DNA of 50,087 bases from the NCBI RefSeq assembly GCF_025210435.1, contig NZ_JAOART010000056.1, positions 1 to 50,087 on the forward strand, read 5' to 3'. Shown in pieces: positions 7,581 to 15,672 of the stretch. This DNA is from Anaeromicrobium sp. Its GTDB lineage: Bacteria; Bacillota; Clostridia; Peptostreptococcales; Thermotaleaceae. The stretch's first letter is position 1. Each line of letters begins with the position of its first letter. The position numbers and the translations under genes are program-made. Under the pieces are notes generated by a model that saw only the letters and a list, made by a program, of their open reading frames with translations, did not search any database and was not told the DNA's origin.

Positions 7581-8651
7581 ATGTTAAGAGGACTGTATGC
7601 AGCTACAACGGGAATGAGTGTGAATACAAAAAAGTTAGATGTAATAACTAATAATATAGCTAATATGAATACGGCAGGTTATAAGAAGGATTTGGTTATA
7701 ACGGAAAGTTTTCCAGAAGTTTTAATAAGTAAGCAGGTGGATCCTAGGGAAGCCCTTGAAAGTCCAAGTAAGGGAATAGAAGTAAAAAAAGTTGGAAATG
7801 GATATGAACTAAAAACAGATAGTGGATATTTTAGAACAAAATATGATAATATGACTAGTCACGAAAGAACTTTAAAGCTTACTGTTAACGAAGATGGATA
7901 TTTAAGTACCTTTGATATGAACTCAAGTGGAAGTATAAACACTAATGGAGGTCATTTAATATTAGGAAGTAAGGGTCCTGTATTTGTAGGCCAAGGATCC
8001 TTTGAAATAAGAGAAAATGGACAAGTAATAGTGGATGGAAATCCAGTTGATAATTTGGTAATACCTACACCACCTGGAGTTATAGGGACGTTAAACTCAG
8101 GGGTTAAGATAAATAAAATAGCAACTAATTTTTTACAAGGGAACATGCAAAATACAGAAAGTGATTTAGATATGGCCATAGAAGGAGATGGATTTTTTCA
8201 AATACAAACTCCAGAAGGCATAAGGTATACGAGGGACGGAAGTTTTAAGTTGAATGATAATAAGGAATTAGTGACTCAAGATGGATACCATGTATTGGGA
8301 GAATATGGCATAATTCAGATAGATGCGGAAAAAATAGGTGTAAACGAAAAGGGAGAAATACTTTTAGATAATGAGTATTGGGATACTTTAAAGATTGTAG
8401 ATATTGAAAATAAAAAGGATTTAAGAAAATTAGGGTATAGTATGTACAAGATGGAAGATAGAGTAGAACCTATAGAAAAATCATTTAATGGGAAAGTTCT
8501 ACAAGGATTCCTAGAAGGATCTAACGTAAATCCTATTAAGGAAATGTCTAAAATGATTAGTTTGTACAGAAATTATGAAACTAATCAAAAAATAGTAAAG
8601 GCCTATGATGATACATTAGGCAAAACAGTAAATGAAGTAGGAAAGGTGTAA
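7581..8651 (+). CDS. flhO: Flagellar hook-basal body protein, FlgF/FlhO type
   Basis: This is an axial rod protein of the flagellar basal body, exported by the flagellar type III apparatus. The N-terminal rod domain reads MLRGLYAATTGM then LDVITNNIANMNTAGYKK. The central domain has the family segment DMAIEGDGFFQI, and the C-terminus (about residues 310-350, LEGSNVNPIKEMSKMI ... YETNQKIVKAYD) has the flg_bbr_C pattern. It is about 85 residues longer than B. subtilis FlhO, mainly in a Gly/Asn-rich section around residues 50-170. The start is ATG at 7581, with GGAGG (7570-7574) at 6-base spacing; an in-frame TTG at 7575 touches the RBS. It is first gene of the SigD-driven rod operon. Confidence 0.9.
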   Translation: MLRGLYAATTGMSVNTKKLDVITNNIANMNTAGYKKDLVITESFPEVLISKQVDPREALESPSKGIEVKKVGNGYELKTDSGYFRTKYDNMTSHERTLKLTVNEDGYLSTFDMNSSGSINTNGGHLILGSKGPVFVGQGSFEIRENGQVIVDGNPVDNLVIPTPPGVIGTLNSGVKINKIATNFLQGNMQNTESDLDMAIEGDGFFQIQTPEGIRYTRDGSFKLNDNKELVTQDGYHVLGEYGIIQIDAEKIGVNEKGEILLDNEYWDTLKIVDIENKKDLRKLGYSMYKMEDRVEPIEKSFNGKVLQGFLEGSNVNPIKEMSKMISLYRNYETNQKIVKAYDDTLGKTVNEVGKV

Positions 8652-8655
8652 AATA

Positions 8656-8821
8656 GTTAGCAGTAGGCGGTTGGCGGATAGCAGTAAAAAAAAACAACTT
8701 GACAACCCATAACAAAAAGATCAAAATCGTAACAGCTAACAGCTAACAGCTAACAGCTAACAGCTAACAGCTAACAGCTAACAGCTAACAGCTAACAGCT
8801 AACAGCTAACAGCTAACAAAA
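8656..8821. repeat. Heptad hairpin repeat with perfect (AACAGCT)12 right arm
   Basis: The left arm (8656-8690) has 7-mers of the type GTTAGCA, GTAGGCG, GTTGGCG, GATAGCA and GTAAAAA. A 40-bp spacer includes TTGACA (8699-8704) and CAAAAT 17 bases later, a possible promoter. The right arm (8731-8814) is twelve perfect AACAGCT copies, followed by AACAAAA and the flgG ribosome binding site. Left arm and spacer are closely related to 11061-11130. GTTAGC in the left arm can pair with GCTAAC in any right-arm unit. Confidence 0.93.
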
Positions 8822-8837
8822 AAAGGAGGAATTTTTC

Positions 8838-9629
8838 ATGCGTTCACTTTGGACAGCAGCATCGGGAATGAAAGCACAACAGCTTAATATAGATACCATA
8901 TCTAATAACTTGGCCAATGTAGGAACTACAGGATATAAAAAACAAAGAACTGAATTTAAGGATTTATTCTATGAAAAACTATCTAAGAGTAATGCGGACG
9001 AAAGTGGTGGAAAGCCAGTTAATTTAGAAGTGGGTCATGGTGTAATGCCTATAGCCACTGCTAGAAGTTTTGCTAAGGGAAACTTAGAACAAACGAACAA
9101 TGAGTTAGATGTGGCCATAGATGGTGATGGTTTTTTTGAAGTAAGGGATGCTAATGATAATTTATTTTATACAAGGGATGGTAGTTTTAAGATAAGTGTA
9201 ACAGATGGAGAAGCAAGATTAGTCACTTCTGATGGATATTTTGTTCAAAGTGATGGTGGTGATATAGAACTTGGAGAAGATTTTGAAAGTATCAATGTAT
9301 CAGGATCAGGAACAATATCTGTAAAAAGAAAAGGTGAAGATGATGCAGAAGAATTAGGTCTATTAAAGATAGTTACCTTTGCTAATAGACAAGGACTTGA
9401 AGCTAAAGGGTCCAACCTATATGGAATAAGCGCCGTATCAGGAGAGCCAGTGGAAGCAGAAGAAGGTGAAGGTGGCAATATAAAACAAGGATTCATAGAG
9501 ACATCTAACGTTCAAATAGTAGAAGAAATGGTAAAAATGATTATGGCCCAACGTGCCTACGAAATAAACTCAAAATCCATACAAACGGCAGACCAAATGT
9601 TAGAACAAGCAAATAATTTGAGAAGATAA
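8838..9629 (+). CDS. flgG: Flagellar distal rod protein FlgG (FlhP)
   Basis: The 263-residue distal rod protein matches the normal FlgG length. It begins with MRSLWTAASGMKAQQLNID followed by SNNLANVGTTGYKK, the conserved N-terminal rod motif. The middle has VAIDGDGFFEV and FYTRDGSFKI, and the end has IKQGFIETSNVQIVEEMV plus MIMAQRAYEINSK, the classic C-terminal signature. N- and C-terminal heptad segments form the coiled-coil core of the rod. The start is ATG with AAAGGAGG 10 bases upstream. It is second in the flhO-flgG operon. The spacer in front contains the 166-bp heptad repeat, so translation is unlikely to be coupled to flhO. Confidence 0.96.
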   Translation: MRSLWTAASGMKAQQLNIDTISNNLANVGTTGYKKQRTEFKDLFYEKLSKSNADESGGKPVNLEVGHGVMPIATARSFAKGNLEQTNNELDVAIDGDGFFEVRDANDNLFYTRDGSFKISVTDGEARLVTSDGYFVQSDGGDIELGEDFESINVSGSGTISVKRKGEDDAEELGLLKIVTFANRQGLEAKGSNLYGISAVSGEPVEAEEGEGGNIKQGFIETSNVQIVEEMVKMIMAQRAYEINSKSIQTADQMLEQANNLRR

Positions 9630-9633
9630 AGTA

Positions 9634-9668
9634 GTTAGCGGTAGGCGGTTAGCAGACGGCGGTTAAAT
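9634..9668. repeat. Left arm of heptad repeat, separated from its right arm
   Basis: Five 7-mers: GTTAGCG, GTAGGCG, GTTAGCA, GACGGCG and GTTAAAT. It matches the left arms at 8656 and 11061, but the expected right arm is not found 40 bp on. It appears at 10121, after the four-helix-bundle gene. Confidence 0.85.
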
Positions 9669-9736
9669 ATATGTATATATAAATTCTTCTAATGGAAATA
9701 ATACTCTTATTATGAATAGCAAGTAGGAGTGGTATT

Positions 9737-10102
9737 GTGAGTAATTACAAGGAATTAATAGTATGGAATGTAGCTCATAAACTTGTGTTAAATTTATACA
9801 AAGAGAGTGTTGTATTTCCTAAAGAAGAAAGATATGGCTATACCAGTCAATTAAGAAGAGCAGCAGTGTCAATTCCTAATAATATAGCAGAAGGGCAAGG
9901 TAGATCAAATAACAAAGAGTTTATAAATTTTATAAGAATTGCAAAAGGTTCTGCTACAGAAGTGGAATATTTAATATTATTAGGTAGAGACTTAGGTTAT
10001 ATAAACAATGATAAATATACGTACTACAATAATGAAATAATTAAAATATTAAGGATGCTAAATAATTTAATAAAATCATTGAGAAAACTTGAAAATTTAT
10101 GA
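9737..10102 (+). CDS. Four-helix-bundle protein, 23S rRNA IVS (S23) / bAvd-like family
   Basis: The 121-residue protein has the family pattern YKELIVWNVAHKLV (helix 1), then YGYTSQLRRAAVSIPNNIAEG and GRSNNKEFINFIRIAKGSATEVEYLI, ending in two more helices. Relatives were first noted as ORFs in intervening sequences of bacterial 23S rRNA and resemble Avd of diversity-generating retroelements. They form positively charged pentamers that bind nucleic acid, but a role for stand-alone copies is not established. The start is GTG at 9737 after TAGGAGTGG. It sits alone between two flagellar rod genes, inside the interval between the left (9634-9668) and right (10121-10162) arms of a heptad repeat. This suggests an insertion. 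It is not a flagellar gene by family. Confidence 0.9.
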   Translation: MSNYKELIVWNVAHKLVLNLYKESVVFPKEERYGYTSQLRRAAVSIPNNIAEGQGRSNNKEFINFIRIAKGSATEVEYLILLGRDLGYINNDKYTYYNNEIIKILRMLNNLIKSLRKLENL

Positions 10103-10120
10103 TTGAAAAAACAAAATTGT

Positions 10121-10169
10121 AACAGCTAACAGCTAACAGCTAACAGCTAACAGCTAACAGCTAACAAAA
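10121..10169. repeat. Right arm (AACAGCT)6 of heptad repeat
   Basis: Six perfect AACAGCT copies (10121-10162), then AACAAAA and TGGAGG, the ribosome binding site of the rod-binding gene. The preceding bases AAAATTGT correspond to AAAATCGT before the array at 8731. Its left partner is most likely 9634-9668. Confidence 0.93.
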
Positions 10170-10184
10170 TGGAGGTATATACAT

Positions 10185-10475
10185 ATGAAAATAACAAAAA
10201 CTCCTCAACCGCAACTAAACAATGCAAATCAAAAAAACAAAGACCTAAAAGAAGCTTGTAATCAATTTGAAGAGTATTTTGTAAATATGATGCTCAAAAA
10301 CATGAAAAACACCATAGGAGATTCAGATTTGACGGAAAAAAGCCATGGTAGAGAAATCTTTGAGGATATGCTAGATGAAAAGATTGCATCTAATATGGCA
10401 AGGGGCAGAGGATTAGGTTTAGCTAGCCAAATGTATAAACAATTAATAAAGAATAAAGGAATCAATAACTTATAG
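10185..10475 (+). CDS. Rod-binding protein (FlgJ N-terminal domain)
   Basis: The 96-residue protein corresponds to the rod-binding domain of FlgJ without the muramidase domain, the usual state in Firmicutes. It acts as scaffold or cap for rod assembly in the cell wall. The family core is LKEACNQFEEYFVNMMLKNM followed by EIFEDMLDEKIASNMA and GLGLASQMYKQL. The start is ATG, with TGGAGG about 10 bases upstream. It is last in the flagellar operon that begins at the SigD promoter, and its last codons overlap the terminator hairpin. The gene between it and flgG is foreign in type, so this gene may depend on read-through. Confidence 0.9.
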   Translation: MKITKTPQPQLNNANQKNKDLKEACNQFEEYFVNMMLKNMKNTIGDSDLTEKSHGREIFEDMLDEKIASNMARGRGLGLASQMYKQLIKNKGINNL

Positions 10476-10495
10476 TTATTGATTCTTCCTTTTTA
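10457..10495 (+). terminator. Rho-independent terminator of the flagellar rod operon
   Basis: GAATCAATAACT and AGTTATTGATTC form a perfect 12-bp stem with a TAT loop, followed by TTCCTTTTT. It overlaps the stop codon of the rod-binding gene. Confidence 0.9.
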
Positions 10496-10556
10496 GAAAG
10501 ATAGTTAGATAAATATGGAAAAACGTATGAAAAATGTGTAACATACTGTCGAATGG

Positions 10557-10585
10557 TTGAAAAAATTATCCTAGTAGGGTAGAAT
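10557..10585 (+). promoter_or_regulatory. SigA-type promoter upstream of fabZ
   Basis: TTGAAA (10557-10562), a 17-base spacer and TAGAAT (10580-10585): five of six matches in each hexamer with ideal spacing, about 34 bases before the fabZ start and after a strong terminator. It may also feed the glycan operon downstream, because no terminator is seen after fabZ. Confidence 0.65.
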
Positions 10586-10618
10586 TAAAATGCTAAGTAT
10601 AAAAAGGAGATGAACAAC

Positions 10619-11050
10619 GTGTTAAACAATGTAGAAATACAAGAAATAATTCCCCATAGATATCCATTTTTATTAATAGACAAAATAACTGAAATGGAAA
10701 TAGGAAAAAGAGCAGTAGGAATTAAAAATGTTACTATAAATGAACCTTTTTTTCAAGGTCACTTTCCAGGAAATCCTATCATGCCAGGAGTACTTATTGT
10801 AGAGGCCCTAGCACAGGTAGGAGCTGTATCTGTACTTAGCATGGAAGAAAATAAAGGAAAATTAGCCATGTTTACAGGAATTGAAGGAGCTAAGTTTAGA
10901 AGACAGGTAGTGCCTGGAGATACTCTAAGACTAGAAGTGGAAATGGTTAGCATGAGACGCGGCATGGGAAAAGGTGAAGCCGTGGCTTATGTAGGAGATG
11001 AAGTTGCTTGTAAGGCTACTATTAAGTTTGCAGTGGTAGATAATAAGTAA
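10619..11050 (+). CDS. fabZ: 3-hydroxyacyl-[ACP] dehydratase FabZ
   Basis: FabZ dehydrates (3R)-hydroxyacyl-ACP to trans-2-enoyl-ACP in type II fatty acid synthesis (hot-dog fold, cytosol). The 143-residue product begins [21 protein letters not shown], the standard FabZ N-terminus. The catalytic pair is H48 in [14 protein letters not shown] and E62 in LIVEALAQ. I chose GTG at 10619 because AAGGAG (10604-10609) is 9 bases upstream. An ATG at 10610 in the same frame directly abuts that site and would add three residues. In B. subtilis fabZ also follows flhP, so the position is conserved. Confidence 0.96.
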   Translation: MLNNVEIQEIIPHRYPFLLIDKITEMEIGKRAVGIKNVTINEPFFQGHFPGNPIMPGVLIVEALAQVGAVSVLSMEENKGKLAMFTGIEGAKFRRQVVPGDTLRLEVEMVSMRRGMGKGEAVAYVGDEVACKATIKFAVVDNK

Positions 11051-11060
11051 AAACTATAAA

Positions 11061-11144
11061 GTTAGCAGTAGGCAGTCAGCGGATAGCGGTAAAAAAGCTT
11101 GACAATATATAATCAAGATATAACTATCGTAACAGCTAACAAAG
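11061..11144. repeat. Heptad hairpin repeat with a single AACAGCT unit
   Basis: The left arm is five 7-mers (GTTAGCA, GTAGGCA, GTCAGCG, GATAGCG, GTAAAAA; 11061-11095). The spacer holds TTGACA (11099-11104) and TATAAC, a weak promoter candidate. The right arm is one AACAGCT (11131-11137) and AACAAAG. It is nearly the same design as 8656-8821, but the tandem array is reduced to one copy. It lies just upstream of the Wzz gene. Confidence 0.85.
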
Positions 11145-11161
11145 TTAATGGAGGTTAACAA

Positions 11162-12436
11162 ATGGAAGAAATAAGCCTAAGAGAACTCATAGAAATACTA
11201 TTAAAAAGAAAAAAAATAATATCAGGAATAACAGCCTTTTTTATCATCTGTGCAGTAGTAGTTAGTTTATTTGTACTAGATCCAGTATATGAAGCTAAAA
11301 CCATATTGATGACATCAGATATAAACAAGGTGATGAATAAAGACACTAGTGGGGTAGATGGTATATTAGACACAATAAACCAATATCCTCAAATGAATGT
11401 TCAAACATATAAGGAACAGGTTAATAATCCACACATAATAGATGAAGTAATCAAAAAATTAGAATTGGATAAATTAAATATTAATAGAAGAAGTTTGCAA
11501 AATATGATTTCTTTGGACAATGTAAAAGACACAAATCTTATAACTATTACTATAGAATACTCAGATCCTGAAATGGCAGCTAAGATTGCCAATTCCATAG
11601 GAGAAGAGTTCACTAAATTTGTATCTAACAATGCAAAAAAGCAAGCAACTAAATCAGAAGGATATGTAAAAGAACAATTAGAACAAGAAAAATCTAAGTT
11701 AAATGATACACTGGTTGAATACAAAAAATTCCTACAAAAACCAGAGGGAACTCAAGAATTATCTAAGGAAGTAAATTCAAAATTAGACATTATAACTAAA
11801 TATAAGGCTAAATTGATAGATGTGGAAGTGGAAGAAAAGAAGGCATTGGCAAAGCTAAGTAAATCAAAGGAAATATTAAACAGTACACCAGAAAAGATAG
11901 AATTAAAAAAATCTTTAGCTGATAACACTGAAATGTTTAATACTATTAAAGATAGTTTAGGACAAGGTAGTAAAGAATTATATGAAGTAAATGTAACTGA
12001 GGAAATATTAAATAGTAACTATATGTCTATGAAAAATAGCATAAACAATTTAGAAACATATTTGGCTACTGTAAAAGCAGAGAAAGTTAATGTTAAGGAA
12101 AAGATAGGAAAAACTCAAAGGGAATTAGAAAGCTTACAAATAAAATTGGCAGAAAGACAACATGAAGAGAGAATAATAAACGAAAAGGTTAAATTTGCTC
12201 AAAATACGTACGATTCTTTCTTGAAAAAATATGAAGAAATTCGCATAGCTAAAACCTCTGCAATAGGAGATGCGGCCATTAGCATAGTATCAGATGCAGT
12301 AATACCCATGGAACCAGCGGGGCCAAATAAGAAATTGAATGTGGCTATAGCTATTGTATTAGGGTTAATGATAGGAGTATTTGTAGCGTTTTTTATGGAG
12401 TATTGGAAAGAAAGTGAAAAAGAACTAGTTAAATAG
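11162..12436 (+). CDS. Wzz/GumC-type polysaccharide chain-length determinant
   Basis: The 424-residue polysaccharide co-polymerase sets the length of polymers made by a Wzy system. It has two membrane segments, residues about 20-39 (IISGITAFFIICAVVVSLFV) and about 393-414 (NVAIAIVLGLMIGVFVAFF). The long extracytoplasmic part between them is rich in coiled coil. The N-terminal ISLRELIEILLKRKK and the Pro-rich IPMEPAGPNKK before the second membrane segment are typical. No tyrosine autokinase domain is fused, and no separate kinase or phosphatase gene is seen in the window. It is first gene of the glycan locus. The start is ATG with GGAGG 7 bases upstream. Confidence 0.9.
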   Translation: MEEISLRELIEILLKRKKIISGITAFFIICAVVVSLFVLDPVYEAKTILMTSDINKVMNKDTSGVDGILDTINQYPQMNVQTYKEQVNNPHIIDEVIKKLELDKLNINRRSLQNMISLDNVKDTNLITITIEYSDPEMAAKIANSIGEEFTKFVSNNAKKQATKSEGYVKEQLEQEKSKLNDTLVEYKKFLQKPEGTQELSKEVNSKLDIITKYKAKLIDVEVEEKKALAKLSKSKEILNSTPEKIELKKSLADNTEMFNTIKDSLGQGSKELYEVNVTEEILNSNYMSMKNSINNLETYLATVKAEKVNVKEKIGKTQRELESLQIKLAERQHEERIINEKVKFAQNTYDSFLKKYEEIRIAKTSAIGDAAISIVSDAVIPMEPAGPNKKLNVAIAIVLGLMIGVFVAFFMEYWKESEKELVK

Positions 12437-12447
12437 GGGGAGAACCT

Positions 12448-14508
12448 GTGGAAAATACTTTGGGAGTAAAGAAAATCACTGGGATAGATAAATTTCTACT
12501 ATTTTGCATAAGTGTACTCATATTATATCCACCATATTTAAGAGGGCTATTTTTTGAAAAAGAGTTTATCCCTACTAGTATGGCCATAATTGTAGTTGGA
12601 TTAATATGGATATTAACTAAAAAAAATAATAAAATAATAAAATCATTAAGTGATATGTTCGTTTTAGGATTATGGTTAATGTACTTAATATCTATAACCT
12701 ATGGAGTAAATATAAGACTTGCCATTGGAGAGGCATTAAGGTATTCAGCTTATTTTGTTATATATTATGTTGTTAGATATTATGCTAACAAAGATAGAAA
12801 AATTAAACATGTACTATTGAATATCATACTTATAAGTGGTTTTGGAGTTGCTTTAGTAGGTATAGGATGTGCCATAGGTACATGGAGTTATAATGGGGCA
12901 TACACATGGGGACGTTTAAACTCTACACTACAGTATACTAATGCATTGGCATCTTATATGTGCGTATTATTCTTTATTGGAGTATACTATGCATCAGATA
13001 GATATAATTTAAAACACAAATGTTTATATGGAATATTATGTACTACTTTTTTCTTTGCATTTGTATTGACCTATTCAAGAGCTATGTTTTTAATGGTGAT
13101 TCCACTTATGTTATTATATGTGATTATAGACAATAATAGTATAAAAATACTTTTATATAATATATCCTATGCTTTGGTAGGAACTGGTTTTGCCCTTTTA
13201 TTTCATAAGAGTTTAAAGAATAATAATGGGGCTATATCATGGTCCATATATGGAACTATGTTAGTAGTCACAATATTAGTGACTTATCTAAACTACAAGA
13301 TGAGGTTTAGATTTTCTAGAATAAAGAAAAAGACTATTTACATATGTATAGGAATCATAATATTAATTTCTTCCATAATAGGAACGAGCTTTGTTGTAGA
13401 CTTGGATAAAATAGGAACAGACCAGGAAGTGAACATAGTAACTAAGACCATAATAAAGGTCACACCAAAACCATTAATGGAAAGATTTTTGATGGTTGGA
13501 AACAGGGAAAAAAATGTGGAAGGCAGAATAACATTCTATAAAGACGCATCTAAAATAATCAAGGATTATCCCCTATTTGGAACTGGTGGTGGTGGATGGA
13601 AAACACTATATCCTATGTATCAATCCTTTGATTATTACACTACAGAAGCACATAGTTACTTTGTTCAAATGTTTGTAGAAACGGGATTAATAGGAATCGG
13701 TTCTTTTACAATGATAATATTATTACTGATTAAAGATTTATTTAAGATAAAAAAATACAAACTAGATTCTATGAAAATAAGTATATTTATAAGTATTATG
13801 ACTTTTATAATACATAGTTTAGTAGATTTTGATTTGTCTCTAAGTGCTCTATCATTAGTATTATGGGCATTGATAGGTATATATGTGGAAGATGATAAAT
13901 TAACAGATCAGAAAATATCATGGAAGTATTTGGTCCTAGCAGTAATGTTAATATCCTTAGTAGGTTCTACATCCATATACTGGGCTAGTGTTAATGGAGA
14001 AAGGGCTGCAGCTATTGTAAGACAAGATCTAGGAAAGGGAATAGAGTATCTTGTGGCAGCAACAGAATCGGATCCTTTTGAGGCAAAATATAAATCTGAT
14101 TTAGGTCGCTTCTATATGGCAGCAGGGAAAAAGCAAGAAGCTAAAAATCAGTTTGATAAAGCAGTAGAATTAAGTTCATATGACAGGAATATACTTAGAA
14201 ATGCAATGTCCTTTTATTTGAGAACAGGATACCTAGAAGAAGGATTAAAAATAGCAGATAGATTAGTTGAAGTACAACCCTTGAAATTACAGAATTATGA
14301 AATAAAATCTGATGTATATTACGAAGCTGGCAAATTAATGTATGAAAAAGATAGAAAAGAAGAAAGTAGAGAATATTATAAAAAAGTAATAGAAGTAGAA
14401 AATCAATTTAATGAGTTCTCAAAAAAATCTATTAAACCTATGGAATTATCAGAGAAAACTAAAAATAATATTGAAGGTTCTAAGAAAGAATTAAAAGAAA
14501 AATTTTGA
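12448..14508 (+). CDS. O-antigen ligase/polymerase family membrane protein with C-terminal TPR
   Basis: The 686-residue protein has about ten to twelve membrane helices in residues 15-510, followed by a soluble tail. The Wzy_C/WaaL pattern is seen around residues 370-410: DYPLFGTGGGGWKTLYPMYQ, then TEAHSYFVQMFVETGLIGIG. The tail (about 530-680) contains tetratricopeptide-like repeats (YLVAATESDPFEAKYKSDLG, KKQEAKNQFDKAVELSSYD and others). Proteins of this build join glycan from a lipid carrier to an acceptor, or polymerise repeat units, in Firmicutes and in PglL-like O-glycosylation. The sequence cannot decide between these. The start is GTG with AGGGGGAG upstream, 11 bases after the Wzz stop, so the two are probably co-transcribed. 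Confidence 0.85.
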   Translation: MENTLGVKKITGIDKFLLFCISVLILYPPYLRGLFFEKEFIPTSMAIIVVGLIWILTKKNNKIIKSLSDMFVLGLWLMYLISITYGVNIRLAIGEALRYSAYFVIYYVVRYYANKDRKIKHVLLNIILISGFGVALVGIGCAIGTWSYNGAYTWGRLNSTLQYTNALASYMCVLFFIGVYYASDRYNLKHKCLYGILCTTFFFAFVLTYSRAMFLMVIPLMLLYVIIDNNSIKILLYNISYALVGTGFALLFHKSLKNNNGAISWSIYGTMLVVTILVTYLNYKMRFRFSRIKKKTIYICIGIIILISSIIGTSFVVDLDKIGTDQEVNIVTKTIIKVTPKPLMERFLMVGNREKNVEGRITFYKDASKIIKDYPLFGTGGGGWKTLYPMYQSFDYYTTEAHSYFVQMFVETGLIGIGSFTMIILLLIKDLFKIKKYKLDSMKISIFISIMTFIIHSLVDFDLSLSALSLVLWALIGIYVEDDKLTDQKISWKYLVLAVMLISLVGSTSIYWASVNGERAAAIVRQDLGKGIEYLVAATESDPFEAKYKSDLGRFYMAAGKKQEAKNQFDKAVELSSYDRNILRNAMSFYLRTGYLEEGLKIADRLVEVQPLKLQNYEIKSDVYYEAGKLMYEKDRKEESREYYKKVIEVENQFNEFSKKSIKPMELSEKTKNNIEGSKKELKEKF

Positions 14509-14529
14509 AAAGTAAATGAGGGAGATTAA

Positions 14530-15672
14530 ATGACAAAAATTCTTCAAGTAGCAGCTATAGATAAAACCATATATAAGTTTATTCTTCCTCTTATGAAAAA
14601 ACTTAAAGAAAATAATTATGAAGTCATATGTGTTTGTTCTGATACGGGAAGCAGTGGTTTAATAAGAAAAGAAGGGTTTAAAGTATACAACATAAATATA
14701 GATAGGAAAATAAGTCCTGTGTCAAATATAAAAACTATACGGAATATATTTAAAATAATTAAAAATGAAAAAATAAACATAGTACATACCCATACACCTA
14801 TAGCATCTGTGTTAGGCAGAATAGCTGCAAAGATTGCTAAAGTAGATAAGGTAATATATACGGCTCATGGATTATATTTAAATAGCAAAATATTTTATTA
14901 TATAGAAAAATATATGATAAAATATTTTACAGATTATATTTTTACAGTAAATAATGAGGATTATAATTTAGCAATTAAAGAAAAATTTTGTCACGAAGAT
15001 AAAATAAAAAATATAAATGGCGTGGGAATAAATATAGAAAAATTTAGTCCTGATAAAATAGATTCTAATGTTAGAGAGGAATTTAATATAAAAGAGAAGC
15101 ATATAGTAATAGGGTTTATAGGAAGAATTGTAAAAGAGAAAGGTATTTTAGATTTGGTGAAAGCCTATGGTAAAATACAAAACGAATATGGAAATACAAA
15201 ATTACTAATAGTAGGTCCAGATAATTTGAATGAAAGAGATAATAATACTAGAGAAGAAATAGATAAACTTATAAAACATCATGATATAAAAGAAAGTGTA
15301 ATATTTATTGGCTACAGAGATGATATTCCAGAAATCCTAAAAGGAATGGATATATTTGTATTACCATCATACAGAGAAGGAATGCCCGTATCACTATTAG
15401 AAGCCATGTCAATGGAATTACCTGTAATAGGAACAGATATAAGGGGAAGCAGAGAAGAAATAACAAAGGATACGGGAGTAATCTATTCACCTGGAGATAT
15501 TGATGGGTTAGCTAATTCATTAGAAATAATATTAAAAGATATGAAGAAAGCTAAAGAAATGGGCAAAAGTGCTAGAAAAAGAGTTACTAATCACTTTTCA
15601 GAAGAGCACGTATTAGAAAAACAAATGGAAGTATTTAAAAATCTAAAATGGGGAAACAGATTATGTTTATAA
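14530..15672 (+). CDS. Glycosyltransferase family 4 (GT-B fold)
   Basis: The 380-residue cytosolic retaining glycosyltransferase transfers a sugar from a nucleotide donor to a lipid-linked acceptor. The N-terminal acceptor domain shows ICVCSDTGSSGLIRKEGF and INIVHTHTPIASVLGRIAAK. The C-terminal donor domain starts near residue 190 (IGFIGRIVKEKGILDLV) and contains PSYREGMPVSLLEAMSMELP, the E-x7-E-type donor motif, then GSREEI. It most resembles the GT4 enzymes placed before a PglC-type phosphoglycosyl transferase, such as EpsD/PglA-like enzymes, and the next gene is such an enzyme. The start is ATG with GGGAG upstream. Donor and linkage cannot be predicted. Confidence 0.9.
   Translation: MTKILQVAAIDKTIYKFILPLMKKLKENNYEVICVCSDTGSSGLIRKEGFKVYNINIDRKISPVSNIKTIRNIFKIIKNEKINIVHTHTPIASVLGRIAAKIAKVDKVIYTAHGLYLNSKIFYYIEKYMIKYFTDYIFTVNNEDYNLAIKEKFCHEDKIKNINGVGINIEKFSPDKIDSNVREEFNIKEKHIVIGFIGRIVKEKGILDLVKAYGKIQNEYGNTKLLIVGPDNLNERDNNTREEIDKLIKHHDIKESVIFIGYRDDIPEILKGMDIFVLPSYREGMPVSLLEAMSMELPVIGTDIRGSREEITKDTGVIYSPGDIDGLANSLEIILKDMKKAKEMGKSARKRVTNHFSEEHVLEKQMEVFKNLKWGNRLCL

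Noticed and set aside
9737-10102. A diversity-generating retroelement (Avd-like gene plus an RT in the window)
   Set aside because: The RTs are group II intron type and 37 kb away, and no template/variable repeat pair was seen.
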